Assembly: GCF_963678635.1 (NCBI RefSeq)
Contig: NC_087070.1
Location: 186,001 to 250,000, forward strand
Direction: 5' to 3'
From: Symsagittifera roscoffensis
Taxonomy: Eukaryota; Xenacoelomorpha; Acoela; Convolutidae
Length of the DNA: 64,000 nucleotides
A program made the translations under genes and the position numbers. The stretch's first letter is position 1. The number at the start of each line of letters is the position of its first letter. The notes under the pieces are model-generated. The model ran no database searches. It saw only the letters and a list, made by a program, of their open reading frames with translations, and was not told the DNA's origin. This document shows, one piece after another, positions 22,215 through 33,693 of the stretch.

Positions 22215-23275
22215 CCTATAGTAGTTACCTTCCCTGGAATAAGTGTTGGGACACTTAAATTACTTACCCAGGACCAAGTGTTGGGCCACTTAATTTACTC
22301 TCCCAGGACCAAGTTTTGGGACACTTATTTCATTATCCCAGGACTCAAGTGTTGGGATACTTAATTTATTACCCCAGGACCAAGTATTGGGAGACCTAGT
22401 TTACTCACTCAGGACTAAGTGTTGGGACACTTAATTTACTCTCCCAGGACCAAGTGTTCGAACACTTATTTTTCTCTCCCAGAACCAAGTTTTGGGACAC
22501 TTATTTTATTATCCCAGGACTCAAGTGTTGGGACAATTAGTTTATTACCCCACGACCAAGTATTGGGATACCTAATTTACTCTCCCAGGATTAAGTGTTG
22601 AGACACTTAAATTACTAACCCAGGACTCAAGTGTTGAGACCCTTAATTTACTCTCATAGGTCCAAGTGACGTGACACTTAATTTACTATCCCAGGACTCA
22701 AGTGTTGGGACACTTAATTTACTCCCCCAGGACAAATGTTGGGATAGCTAATTTACTCTCCCAGGACTAAGTGTTGGGACACTTAATTAACTCTACCAGG
22801 ACCAAGTGTTGAGACACTTAATTTACTATCCCAGGACTCAAGTATTGGGACACTTAATTTACTCCCCCAGGATCAAGTGTTGGGATAGCAATTTACTCTC
22901 CCAGGACTAAGTGTTGTGACACTTAATTCTCTCCCCCAGGACCAAATGTTAGGGCACTTAATTTACTCTCCCACGACTAAGTGTTGAGACACTTCATTTA
23001 CTATCCCAGGACTCAAGTATTGGGACCCTTAATTTACTATCCCAGGGCTAAGTGTTAGGACAGTTAATTTACTATCCCAGTACTCAAGTGTTGGAACATT
23101 TTATTTACTATCCCAGGACTCAAGTGTTGGGACACTTAATTTACTTTCCCAGAACTCAAGTGTTGAGACCCTTAAATTACTATCCCAGTACTGCCTCAGG
23201 ATTTTGTGAAGAACTCAAGCCTTGGGACACTCAATTTACTATTCCGAAAATGCCTCAGGAACTCGTGTAAAATAG
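22215..23275. repeat. Hairpin-forming minisatellite, array 2
   Basis: Same unit and order of variants as array 1, including the same odd units (tccaagtgacgtgacactt) and the same terminal motif (gaaaatgcctcaggaactcgtg). It is shorter, roughly 27 units by length. Open frames through it are not genes. Confidence 0.92.
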
Positions 23276-23289
23276 CCCCACTCCCAAAT

Positions 23290-24367
23290 TGATTCCATGC
23301 ATTTTGTAAATTCTTTTCGATGGCACTGTACCATTTTAATGAATACCACGAGACTCAATGAGAACATTGACCACGCTGTCTGGGGAGTATGTGACATTCG
23401 ACCAGAATGGCGCCAAAATGAATGGCAATATCGATATTTTATTAGAGCAGCCGCGTGAAGCAATTGGCGTTTTGCATGGATTAACCATGCTAAGCGTGCA
23501 ATTTGATGAACTGGGCGAGGTTAATTTGAAGTGAGAAACAATTTTTAAAAAATTCGTTTTAAAATAAAAAAAAGTCACGAGCTTGAAATTTTGCGAGCAC
23601 TGAAAACCGCGAAAACCAGACCAGACCGATATTCATTGGAAAATAGCAACATAGACTCTCAATAGTGAAGAAAAGACGTGAGAACTGTATTGGAATTACG
23701 AACGAGACTGTCCAAATTGTAACGATTGTAGCTGTACATTCGTTACCGAGCAACTCCCGAGAACTCGGAAGGGTGTCGGTAGGATTTTACTACTCTTCCA
23801 GAAGGATGACAAGACCGCTCTTCGTCCGGATTCCCGAAGGGTCTCAAGAAGAAAACTGAAACGGCATTTTAACAACTTTTAGCTTCTGGATATGTCCTGA
23901 AGTGAATTAAGTAACATTAAAACTTGTTTTCAGATAATGAGAAGCTCGGAGTTGAAGGAAAGGTTTGATCCATCCTCGAACGATATGATGATTTTTATCT
24001 ACTGAACAAAAACAATTGTAATATGATAATAAGTAGTAGCCCTGATTTTAGGAGTGACCTCGTGGTCTGGGGATACTGAGAACCAGCCATGAGCTCACTA
24101 TTTTTGCATGTAGTTAAGTTAATTTGAGTGTTTTGACCGAAGCCGAAAGCAGTAACGTTTTTGTCGACTCGATGTTGAAAAGACCACCAAAAAAACTGGC
24201 TTGGTAGAGACGGTGAAAAGCATGTAAATAAGTTAATCTGCGCGTTCTGGCCGATAGCCCAATTTCATTAATGACTTTGTCGATCCGATAATACAGGACC
24301 ACACATAGAACATAGTTTCATAACCTAGGTTTATTTTCCGTCGATATGTGCTTCCGGGCGAATGTCA
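23290..24367 (+). mobile_element. LTR family A, second copy
   Basis: A copy of 20227-21194 that keeps the segment (gttttgaccgaagccgaaag ... gtaaataagttaa) missing from the first and present at 57.5 kb. It ends gggcgaatgtca. It directly abuts the minisatellite because of the deletion described for the block. No internal genes. Confidence 0.8.
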
Positions 24368-24373
24368 TAGTAT

Positions 24374-24980
24374 ATCCCACTCTAGAAATGAGAACGTCAC
24401 CACGGATATGTCTCTAAAAACCTGAAACGGGGGGGGCTGAAACACACGAATTCCCTTAAAAATAGGGTTGGAAGCTCAAGTACACCGTTAGTGTTCGCGT
24501 GTTTCAAGAAATTAAATGGCGACTCACATTCTGACGCGACTCCAGAAATATGTATGGAGTATAAGTAAAGTAACTCTAGAAGTTTTTCGTAATGATATTT
24601 TTTATTTCAAGTAATTTAATCTACTGAACCATTGGGATAGCTTCATTTGTCTGCCTTCCCAATCAAGAATTTGTTTCGCCCAGCGATTGCACTCCCGTCT
24701 AAATTCTCGTTGTTCTCTCTCGGGAACAAGACAGCTCTACTACTCGAATTCACGACTTTCTGTGAAATTCCGAATAGCAATTTCACTCTAGTTTGATTTT
24801 TTCTCAATTTTCCCGCAATTGTTCTCCGATTCTTCCGATCTAAGTTATTCCTGATTTTAAGTTGACGCGAGAAACTTAAGAATGACAGGGTCGATTCGAA
24901 TTTTTGACAAAAAAAAATCCCAAAATGAAAGTCAAAGTTCCAAATCAAGGTCAAATTTCCAAATATGACCAACTGGCACA
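24374..24980 (-). mobile_element. LTR family B, partial second copy
   Basis: Contains only the U3-side part of LTR B, from cccactctagaaatgagaacg to aactggcaca, with a further internal deletion near 24490 and a G-run at 24429. It lacks the inverted duplication of the 21.3 kb copy, so that duplication arose after the block was copied, or was lost here. Confidence 0.8.
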
Positions 24981-25052
24981 CGTCCAACAGCCTGAAGCAT
25001 TACGCACAGAAGTGTTCACCACATAGATCGCATTCCATCACTTTATCTGAGA

Positions 25053-26211
25053 TGCTTTGTTATCCAACCTTGCGTATTAAATTTCTAGTTTCGATGTGGG
25101 TACCCACTGATGTTTCAGAAAACCTCCAAGAAAAAACTCAGAAGCTACAAAGCAAGTTGAAAAAAAAACAGATCATCTATTTGAATTTGCCTCTAGACTG
25201 CTTTTTGGTTTTTCAATTTCTGGTTTTCGATCGCTCCGTCAAAACACAGCTTGTTTCCTAATTTCGTCCGTATAAATTGTATCTCAAGGACAAATTAGTG
25301 ATGGACTTTTTGTATCTCGTCTAGGAATAAGCCTGCCTGTTGCTTACTTTTCGATAACAATTGTTTCTGCACGTTTACTGTTGTAAGGCTTTCTGTTTTC
25401 AATTCCAGTAAGCCCTTGAAGATCCCGGATTTTCTCTTTGTAGGATGTATAAGGTCAATCGTATTCTTGATTCGAAAGATTCGACAATTTCAAGAAGGCG
25501 TTTTGTTGCAATCGATCTATAGTTACTGCTTTGATGGGGACTGATGTTGTGGCTTATCACATGAGCCAGATAACGATATCGTCTTTCTCTCGCAGATTCC
25601 TGGAATAAGCATATAATGTAGAATTTTCAACAGATTTTTGTTGTTCGGGTTGAATCCGAGTCCCGGAGCAGTGGACGATTTGTTTTGTAATCGTTTTTGA
25701 ATAGGATGGGATGCATATTCGATGGCACTGTAATCATTGAAAGTGGTAGGGATTCGAAAGTAAAAGTCAAGGTCAAAACCTAAATTTATTTGAGAATTTA
25801 TGATGTCTGAGAGCTGACCTCATTGATTTACGATACTGACACTAAGACAAACGAAATGTCATTTTGTAGAAATTAGTTGTATACAATTGTCAAGGCTATA
25901 TGTCAATTATATAGATACAAAGCTGAAAAGATCCATAATCTTGCTCAGATAATATTAGCGATATTAAAGAGGAAAACGGGGAACTCCAGGACAAACAAAA
26001 AAATTTTGAATCTCTCGAAACCAATTTTAGAAAAAAGTGAAATATTGATCCAATCAAATGCTCAATCGAAACACTTGTTGGGTGACACTGATTATTAATT
26101 TTCTACAACAATTTGTAATAGGCTAAGTTTGATGCGAGTCGGCTTGCTGAGTTAAATATGTGCCAGAGACCTAAAAAAAAGTTGCATTTTGCTTTAAGAG
26201 TCTTCTACTGA
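25053..26211. other. Unassigned DNA
   Basis: No recognisable gene. Plus-strand open frames 24965-25261 and 25877-26098 are Lys/Asn/Ile-rich with no known motif and no matching neighbour copy. It is the only stretch of over 1 kb between 17 and 52 kb that I could not match to another part of the window. Confidence 0.45.
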
Positions 26212-27069
26212 GGTCACATATGAGGCTAAGAGAAATAGGCTCTATAACCATTGGCTCAAGAGTCAGGAAGACTATCCCTTGTGTTTTTCTACCTCAAGCG
26301 GTCGGAGCCAATTCGGTTCGCTTGCGACATGAGACTACCAACCGTGCTACAGCTTAAAGGCTACTACCAAAATACCCCCCACTCTACAAATAAGAACGCC
26401 CACATGGTCAGGTCTCAAAAAAACTAAAACACTCAAACGCCCTTAAAAACAGGGTAGGAAATCAAGCATAATGTTAGTTTTTATTGGACAGTGGACCTTT
26501 GATCCATTTCAGATAGATCAACCTAAAAAATCGCCTTAATTCTACATAATCACATAAAACACTCTCAAGAGTTTTAAATAAGGTACTCACATACCGACAC
26601 GACCTCTAGAGTTGAATAACTAATAATAGTAAAGGAACTCTAGATCTGATTTAAAGTAATTAAGTTTAACTCAAGAAATTTTGAAGAAATAAATTTAAAC
26701 TCAAGAATTTTTCCTCTCTGGACCGTTGGGCAGCTTCAACTGTCCACCTTTCCACTCAAGTATCACTCTGGTCCAATTGATCGTTCTTCTTTATCGCTTT
26801 TCTTGAACTCTTGATTTTCTATTGGGAACAAGATAGCTCTACTCGTATTGCAAAATTCTGGTAAAATTGCGAATAGCACTTTTACTCTCGTTTTTTCTAT
26901 CAATTTTCCCGCGATTATAACTCGAATCTTCTGTTCTAATTTGATTTGCATTTTCAGTTGTCGTGAGAAACTTAAGCATGACAGGCTCCATTCGAAATTT
27001 TAAGAAGTTTTTCTCTTGTCTTCAAAATCGAGATAAAGTTTCTAATTCAAGATATGACCGACTGGCACA
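26212..27069 (-). mobile_element. LTR family B, unit L copy 1
   Basis: A full-length family B LTR, plus-strand ggtcacatatgaggc to gactggcaca. It is diverged from the 3' LTRs at 3.1 and 5.1 kb but collinear with them. No gag or pol lies next to it, so it is a solo LTR. Confidence 0.75.
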
Positions 27070-27389
27070 TGTATGTCAAATCTACAATTGACCAATTCCA
27101 ATCACCAATTCCTGTGACAATTCCTGTGAAAATTTAATTGAAAACCCTAGTTTAAATAGAACCTTTCTGGTCCTATGAGAGTTTTTTTTGAAAGCACGAA
27201 CTGAGTTTTGCTTCAGAACATGCCGAATTGCCAACTATCTACCCCCATGTACAACCTTGCGTGGACTTCTACAACCTCTCGTGGAATTCTTATTAAAAAC
27301 AATCATAATCCACTCGGACCTAAAAATTGCCTTAACAAATTTTTATGCGATAACTTCAGAAATAAATAGAATCACCACAACTCCTGTAG

Positions 27390-27399
27390 AAAGAAAGAG

Positions 27400-27450
<51 letters not shown>

Positions 27451-27451
27451 G
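27390..27451 (+). repeat. GAAA microsatellite
   Basis: About 62 bases of (GAAA)n, with one GAGA interruption near the start. The same repeat sits in unit copy 2. Confidence 0.98.
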
Positions 27452-27469
27452 ATAATTCCCTTAAATAAA

Positions 27470-27770
27470 TTAGGGCGAAACAAAAACAAAAGTATAAAGC
27501 CACGATCGACGCTTTGAAAAAACGCACTTCAAGAACCATGAACAAGAGTTCAGTTGATTAAAAGTTGACACAGTTCCCTCTAAAAGAAGTTCGATGACTC
27601 TTCCCTTGAAAGACTCGAGGGGACCGAAGATGTCTACAACAATACGGATCAACTCATTGACGGATTTCTCAACGCGACGAATGAAGAACTTCTCGGTTTG
27701 CCACTTCTTTGCAGTTTTAATTGTGGAGAGGATTGTGGACTTCCTGCTGGTGGTCACCTGAAAAAAAAAA
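27470..27770 (-). other. Conserved open frame of unknown origin, copy 1
   Basis: Minus-strand frame including TTSRKSTILSTIKTAKKWQ, EKSVNELIRIVVDIFGPLES and VIELLLEGTVSTFNQLN. It is repeated almost unchanged at 31772-32060. It reads like a genuine protein segment (amphipathic helices, no stops for about 90 codons), and ctggtggtcacctgaaaa at its upstream edge resembles a splice acceptor read on the minus strand. I do not recognise the family. Confidence 0.35.
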
Positions 27771-27882
27771 CACAAAAAACAGAAGCTCTGTACGACCATG
27801 TCACATTTTATAGAACAGTAACACATCGTTGAAAATGAGATGGTATCATATAGGCCGAGTTTTTGTGAGAAATAACTAGTTT

Positions 27883-28397
27883 CTATAGAGCATTGAACCA
27901 ATAACCCATTTCAGACACTTTCAATTTTTGGACATAACATAATGAAGGAAACCAAACAGGGGATGCATTCAAAGTGATACTCTTGATACACAGGTTAACA
28001 AACATGAGCTTGGTGGATTGAGAGAAAGTGAAAGAAAAATTGCGTTTGATAAAATGAAGTGACTTGTTACATGATAACAGCTTATTATTGATATGTGTTA
28101 TCCAGTTCAAGTCATGAGAGACAAGTAAGCCCAGGTCTTTTACCTCATTTGAGGCAGTTATGTCCTGGTTGCTGACCATCACATGACGAGGAAAATTGCC
28201 TTTGAAAACAATGAGGCTGCACTTATCGTAATTGAGCGGTAAAATTTTGCAGTACACCAGCTTGTAAAAGATATAATATCATGCTGTAGAGAAGTAATAT
28301 CAGTAGTAATTCTGGAAATCATATGGCTTAAAGAGTAAGAGTTTGCTCCAAGACAAGAAATACCGGTGGGAACGGAGATACAGCAAATTAAAGACAA
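27883..28397 (-). pseudogene. Jockey-like LINE reverse transcriptase fragment, copy 1
   Basis: The minus frame 28257-27883 reads LPLNYDKCSLIVFKGN, EVKDLGLLVSHDLNWITHI, SLHFIKRNFSF, CIKSITLNASPVWFPSLCYV. This is the region after the catalytic motif of Jockey/CR1-type RTs (KCxxxxF, KDLGxxxxxxLxW, LxYxSPVWxP). The upstream frame 28397-28179 continues it (LQHDIISFTSWC) after a one-base shift near 28255. The catalytic FADD box is missing. Dead fragment, antisense to the Penelope-like piece next to it. Confidence 0.8.
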
Positions 28398-28565
28398 AAA
28401 CGGTTTGTGCCCATGTTGCAGCCGGAAAGTCTTATATAGATCAAAGGGGGTTAAATGCGAGAGTTACCGAAAACGTTATCATCTAAAATGCGGAAAAAGA
28501 ACCAATATACGCTTCAATAACCGAGATAGTGTGGTACTGTGAAAGCTGCTGGCTCGCTAAGAACA
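28380..28565 (+). pseudogene. PHD-finger fragment, copy 1
   Basis: Plus strand: GLCPCCSRKVLYRSKGVKCES, then HLKCGK, then in the next frame VWYCESCWL. This is the C4HC3 spacing of a PHD finger (C-x2-C, C-x2-[C lost to Y], H-x2-C, C-x2-C), with one Cys replaced by Tyr and a one-base frameshift before the last pair. PHD fingers are known in the ORFs of several animal retroelements. The last CxxC pair runs straight, in frame, into the Penelope-like RT. Confidence 0.65.
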
Positions 28566-29431
28566 AGGATACTCCCCAGGTGAAATTGTTCCTCAGGTAT
28601 TTGGACGACATTGTAGGAACAGTCAGAGGTGCGCGGAGTTGGGTTCTCGATGCTGCCAAATCTCTTCAACTAAATCTGCAGTTCACTCTAGAGGAAACTA
28701 ATTCGGAGGGAAACTTGCCGTTCCTGTATTTTATCATAAATTTATCGCAGGATAGGGGTGTAACTTACAGTTGGTATCAAAAACCAACAGATACTGGGAC
28801 TATACTGAACTATATAAGTCGCACGCCAACTCAGTATAAGCGTAGTGTTATCCAAGACACTGTACCCAGGGTTTTTAGGAGTACATCTAGCTGGGAGCAA
28901 TTTAATCAGGCTATGGAAATTAATAGGGCGCAACGGCTGGTAAATCAGTACCCTGAAAGTTGGTAGAAAAGGTGGCGGCAGACGCCCTGTGGAAAATCAT
29001 CGAGGGTAAGGGCAAGCCCCTGGATAGTGAGAGGTGATTGTCAACTGAATGAACAAAGGATGTGAAGCCCCGAATGCTGATTGTGCAATATAGAGGTAAC
29101 CAAAGCCAATAATTTGGTAACAGGTTACGAAATTTAACTAATGTTCAAATGGTTTTCACCACAAGAACACTAGAATCATGTTTGCCATCACTGAAGTTAG
29201 CATTTTCTAATGACCGCAAGAATTGAGGAACATAAGAAAGCAGACTCACTGGTAGGCCTCCACTGTAAGCAATGCCAACTTGAGGGAAATAGCAATGATC
29301 TTAGTTGCGAAAATATAGATAGGTCTAACAACCAAACAAAATTGTTAACACTAGATGCAATACATATCAGGAAAGAGAAATCGGGCTTGAACAAGAGCGA
29401 TGAGTTTAGGAGCAGGGAGTTAACACTTTAA
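28566..29431 (+). pseudogene. Penelope-like RT and GIY-YIG endonuclease remnant, copy 1
   Basis: FLRYLDDIVGTVRG gives the catalytic YxDD box. LQFTLEETNSEGNLPFL and VTYSWYQKPTDTG, LNYISRTPTQYKRSVI are typical of the RT end in Penelope-like elements. After the stop at 28964-28966 the same frame continues with several stops (KDVKPRMLIVQYRGN, VQMVFTTRTLESCLPSLK) to 29210-29431, where EHKKADSLVGLH, IDRSNNQTKLLTLDAIHI and FRSRELTL match the end of a GIY-YIG nuclease. The RT fingers/palm and the GIY-YIG start are deleted. Not functional. Confidence 0.82.
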
Positions 29432-30513
29432 ATTTAGTCCCAAAAGTGTTTTGGTTTTTTATTTTAAACGTACATGTCTGAATCGAAAATATGACTCAGA
29501 AACTTCAAGACAAACTTATTTTAAACGTTTAATTATTTTGAGAGATTAAAAGTACTTTAATCTTAATAATAATTTAGAAGTCAGCTGTGATTGGCTAATT
29601 TTTTAACGTGATTTTTTCGAACCAAAAAGTATGTGAGCTATTGTAAATAACATTCATAAATTGATGTATTATCGTCCTTTAGATTAGTTTATTGTAAAAT
29701 TCCCGACGATGCACATAGTTGCGAAAACCTTTGGAAATTATTTTTTAGCAAAGTCTCTTGAATATCAGTAGAAAACAAAAATTCCACGTAAATCAATTAA
29801 TTAACAACCCTAGTTTTAACTAGAACCTTTCTGTTCCTATGAATATTTGTTAGCCAAGGCTTTCAGATCTTTGCGAAAAGGTCGAGATGTACAACTAATT
29901 TCGTTTTAAGCTGTTTACGGTGGCCGTTCTGTGCGTGACCAAATTGACTTTTTCAGATATAAGATGGGGAAAACCGATGTTGACGCTAAATGAGATAATA
30001 TGTGATCAGCCGCGAAGTTCATGAGAATGAAAACAAAAAGAGATCAATATGAAAGTGTCAGTACGAGAGATTCTGAAGCTTTCGCAACTCGAGGTAACGT
30101 GAAATGCCTTTCTTTTCACGATAATATAATGAGTCATAATCTATTATACACTTAAATGCGGGCTTCACTATTTCGCCATGTTTATGCATTTTCAACGTAT
30201 TTTTTTTTGCTTGTTCAAGCTATATCGTATCATGCAATGGTTAAGAATTTTTTTTTTCGATTTTCCAGTTTGATTTTAGTGGTTTTTTACCGAGTTCAAA
30301 TTAAGCAACCCAAAACCGAATTAGGGGTTGTGAATTTGGCCTCCAATTTTAAATGCCCGAATCATTTTTGTTAACGAGATAAGACAATTTTTGAAGTTTT
30401 TTCAAAAATTTTAGGCAATTTCAATTAACAACTTAGTTTACAAAACTTAAAGTTCCCAACCCTGTAGTTGGGTGCTGTCAGAGTACTCTCAGGAGTTACA
30501 ATTCTTGCCACCA
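29432..30513. repeat. AT-rich tail shared by units L and R, copy 1
   Basis: Non-coding. It matches 33694-34770, 39035-40260 and 44479-45660. The stretch ends in the first satellite monomer (cccaaccctgtagttgggtg) and is cut at gccaccaata, where unit L copy 2 starts. Open frame 30156-30374 is T-rich chance sequence. Confidence 0.75.
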
Positions 30514-31371
30514 ATATCACATATGAGGCTAAGAGAAATAGGCTCTATAACCATTGGCTCAAGAGTCAGGAACACTATCCCTTGTGTTTTTCTACCTCAA
30601 GCGGTCGGAGCCAATTCGGTTCGCTTGCGACATGAGACTACCAACCGTGCTACAGCTTAAAGGCTACTACCAAAATACCCCCACTCTACAAATAAGAACG
30701 CCCACATGGTCAGGTCTCAAAGTACCTAAAACACTCAAACGCCCTTAAAAACAGGGTAGGAAATCAAGCATACTGTTAGTTTTTATTGGACAGTGGACCT
30801 TTGATCCATTTCAGATATATCAACCTAAAAAATCGCCTTAACTCTACATAATCACATAAAACACACTCAAGAGTTTTAAATAAGGTACTCACATACCGAC
30901 ACGACCTCTAGAGTTGAATAACTAATAATAGTAAAGGAACTCTAGATCTGATTTAAAGTAATTAAGTTTAACTCAAGAAATTTTGAAGAAATAAGTTTAA
31001 ACTCAAGAATTTTTCCTCTCTGGACCATTGGGCGGCTTCAACTGTCCACCTTTCCACTCAAGTATCACTCTGGTCCAATTGATCGTTCTTTTTTATCGCT
31101 TTTCTTGAACTCTTGATTTTCTATTGGGAACAAGATAGCTCTACTCGGATTGCAAAATTCTGGTAAAATTGCGAATAGCACTTTTACTCTCGTTTTTTCT
31201 ATCAATTTTCCCGCAATTATAACTCGAATCTTCTGTTCTAATTTGATTTGCATTTTCAGTTGTCGTGAGAAACTTAAGCATGACAGGCTCCATTCGAAAT
31301 TTTATGAAGTTTTTCTCTTGTCTTCAAAATCGAGATAAAGTTTCTAATTCAAGATATGACCGACTGGCACA
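30514..31371 (-). mobile_element. LTR family B, unit L copy 2
   Basis: Nearly identical to 26212-27069. The left neighbour (cttgccaccaata) belongs to the satellite tail, the right neighbour (atgcatgtcaaatc) is shared with copy 1. Solo LTR. Confidence 0.75.
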
Positions 31372-31690
31372 TGCATGTCAAATCTACAATTGACCAATTC
31401 CAATCACTAATTCCTGTGACAATTCCTGTGAAAATTTAATTGAAAACCCTAGTTTAACTAGAACCTTTCTGGTCCTATGAAAGTTTTTTTTGAAAGCACG
31501 AACTGAGTTTTGCTTCAGAACATGCCGAACTGCCAACTATCTACCCCCATGTACAACCTTGCGTGGACTTCTACAACCTCCCGTGGAATTCTTATTAAAA
31601 ACAATCATAATCCACTCGGACCTAAAAATTGCCTTAACAAATTTTTATGCGATAACTTCAGAAATAAATAGAATCACCACAACTCCTGTA

Positions 31691-31701
31691 GAAAGAAAGA
31701 G

Positions 31702-31752
<51 letters not shown>
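31691..31752 (+). repeat. GAAA microsatellite, copy 2
   Basis: Same length and interruption pattern as 27390-27451, consistent with a recent duplication of the unit. Confidence 0.98.
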
Positions 31753-31771
31753 GATAATTTCCTTAAATAAA

Positions 31772-32060
31772 TTAGGGCGAAACGAAAACAAAAGTATAAA
31801 GCCACGATCGACGCTTTAAAAAAACGCACTTCAAGAACCATGAACAAGAGTTCAGTTGATTAAAAGTTGACACAGTTCCCTCTAAAAGAAGTTCGATGAC
31901 TCTTCCCTTGAAAGACTCGAGGGGACCGAAGATGTCTACAACAATACGGATCAACTCATTGACGGATTTCTCAAAGCGACGAATGAAGAACTTCTCGGTT
32001 TGCCACTTCTTTGCAGTTTCAATTGTGGAGAGGATTGTGGACTTCCGGCTGGTGGTCACC
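31772..32060 (-). other. Conserved open frame of unknown origin, copy 2
   Basis: Repeats 27470-27770 with a few changes (IETAKKW for IKTAKKW, RRFEKSVNEL for RRVEKSVNEL). The frame stays open. Family not recognised. Confidence 0.35.
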
Positions 32061-32161
32061 TGAAAAAAAACACAAAAAACAGAAGCTCTGTACGACCATG
32101 TCACATTTTATAGAACAGTAGCACATCGTTGAAAATGAGATGGTAACATATAGGCCGAGCT

Positions 32162-32661
32162 TCAATAACCCATTACAGACATTTTCGATTTTTGGACATA
32201 ACATAATGAAGGAAACCAAACAGGGGATGCATTCAAAGTGATACTCTTGATACACAGGTTAACAAACATGAGCTTGGTGGATTGAGAGAAAGTGAAAGAA
32301 AAATTGCGTTTGATAAAATGAAGTGACTTGTTACATGATAACAGCTTATTATTGATATGTGTTATCCAGTTCAAGTCATGAGAGACAAGTAAGCCCAGGT
32401 CTTCTACTTCATTTGAGGCAGTTATGTCCTGGTTGTTGACCATCACATGACGAGGAAAATTGCCTTTGAAAACAATGAGGCTGCACTTATCGTAATTGAG
32501 CGGTAAAATTTTGCAGTACACCAGTTTGTAAAAGATATACTATCATGCTGTAGAGAAGTAATATCAGTAGTAATTCTGGCAATCATATGGCTTAAAGTGT
32601 AAGAGTTTGCTCCAAGACAAGAAATACCGGTGGGAACGGAGATACAGCAAATTAAAGACAA
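32162..32661 (-). pseudogene. Jockey-like LINE reverse transcriptase fragment, copy 2
   Basis: Same fragment as 27883-28397 with the same one-base frameshift between the two minus frames (32521-32162 and 32661-32443). Shared damage shows it was already dead before the unit was duplicated. Confidence 0.8.
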
Positions 32662-32830
32662 AAACGGTTTGTGCCCATATTGCAGCCGGAAAGTCTTATA
32701 TAGATCAAAGGGGGTTAATTGCGAGAGTTACCGAAAACGTTATCATCTAAAATGCGGAAAAAGAACCAATATACGCATCAATAACCGAGATAGTGTGGTA
32801 CTGAAAGCTGCTGGCTCGCTAAGAACAAGG
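32640..32830 (+). pseudogene. PHD-finger fragment, copy 2
   Basis: GLCPYCSRKVLYRSKGVNCES then YHLKCGK; the final CxxC pair is lost because two bases are missing relative to copy 1 (gtactgaaagctgctgg). Same Cys to Tyr change as copy 1. Confidence 0.6.
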
Positions 32831-32841
32831 ATACTCCCCAG

Positions 32842-33693
32842 GTGAAATTGTTCCTCAGGTATTTGGACGACATTGTAGGAACAGTCAGAGGTGCGCGGAG
32901 TTGGGTTCTCGATGCTGCCAAATCTCTTCAACTAAATCTGCAGTTCACTCTAGAGGAAACTAATTCGGAGGGAAACTTGCCGTTCCTGTACTTGATCATA
33001 AATTTATCGCAGGATAGGGGTGTAACTTATAGTTGGTATCAAAAACCAACAGATACTGGGACTATACTGAACTATATAAGTCGCACGCCAACTCAGTATA
33101 AGCGTAGTGTTATCCAAGACACTGTACCCAGGGTTTTTAGGAGTACATCTAGCTGGGAGCAATTTAATCAGGCTATGGAAATTAATAGGGCGCAACGGCT
33201 GGTAAATCAGTACCCTGAAAGTTGGTAGAAAAGGTGGCGGCAGACGCCCTGTGGAAATTCATCGAGGGTAAGGGCAAGCCCCTGAATAGTGAGAGGTGAT
33301 TGTCAACTGAATGAACAAAGGATGTGAAGCCCCCAATGCTGATTGTGCAATATAGAGGTAACCAAAGCCAATAATTTGGTAACAGGTTACGAAATTTAAC
33401 CAATGTTCAAATGGTTTTCACCACAAGAACACTAGAATCATGTTTGCCATCACTAAAGTCAGCATTTTCTAATGACCGCTAGAATTGAGGAACATAAGAA
33501 AGCAGACTCACTGGTAGGCCTCCACCGTAAGCAATGCCAACTTGAGGGAAATAGCGCTGATCTTAGTTGCGAAAATATAGATAGGTCTAACAACCAAACA
33601 AAATTGTTAACACTAGAGGCAATACATATCAGCAAAGAGAAATCGGGCTTGAACAAGAGCGATGAGTTTAAGAGCAGGGAGTTAACACTTTAA
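32842..33693 (+). pseudogene. Penelope-like RT and GIY-YIG remnant, copy 2
   Basis: Frame 32842-33228 repeats the RT end (FLRYLDDIVGTVRG to YPESW) and 33472-33693 the GIY-YIG end (EEHKKADSLVGLH, NNQTKLLTLEAIHI). The same stops as copy 1 lie between (33226-33470). Confidence 0.82.

Larger units (their letters stand above)
22093..25052 (-). repeat. Second copy of leader + 5' LTR block
   Basis: This repeats 17640-22090: the same entry sequence (cctctcaaaacaattccagtcgag), a minisatellite, LTR A, LTR B and the same outer flank (cgtccaacagcctgaagcatt). It is shorter because 19142-20227 has no counterpart here. The junction gccccactcccaaatt then gattccatgc joins the two sides across a shared AAATT. 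The copy also has a shorter minisatellite. Confidence 0.85.
26212..30513. repeat. 4.3 kb tandem unit L, copy 1
   Basis: Repeats at 30514-34770 with an offset of about 4302, drifting to about 4262 through small indels. The order is LTR B, ~300 bp spacer, GAAA microsatellite, antisense Jockey-like RT, PHD fragment, Penelope-like RT and GIY-YIG remnant, then AT-rich tail. The copies are very similar throughout (scattered single changes), so this duplication looks younger than the others. The unit starts exactly at the LTR B edge. Confidence 0.9.
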
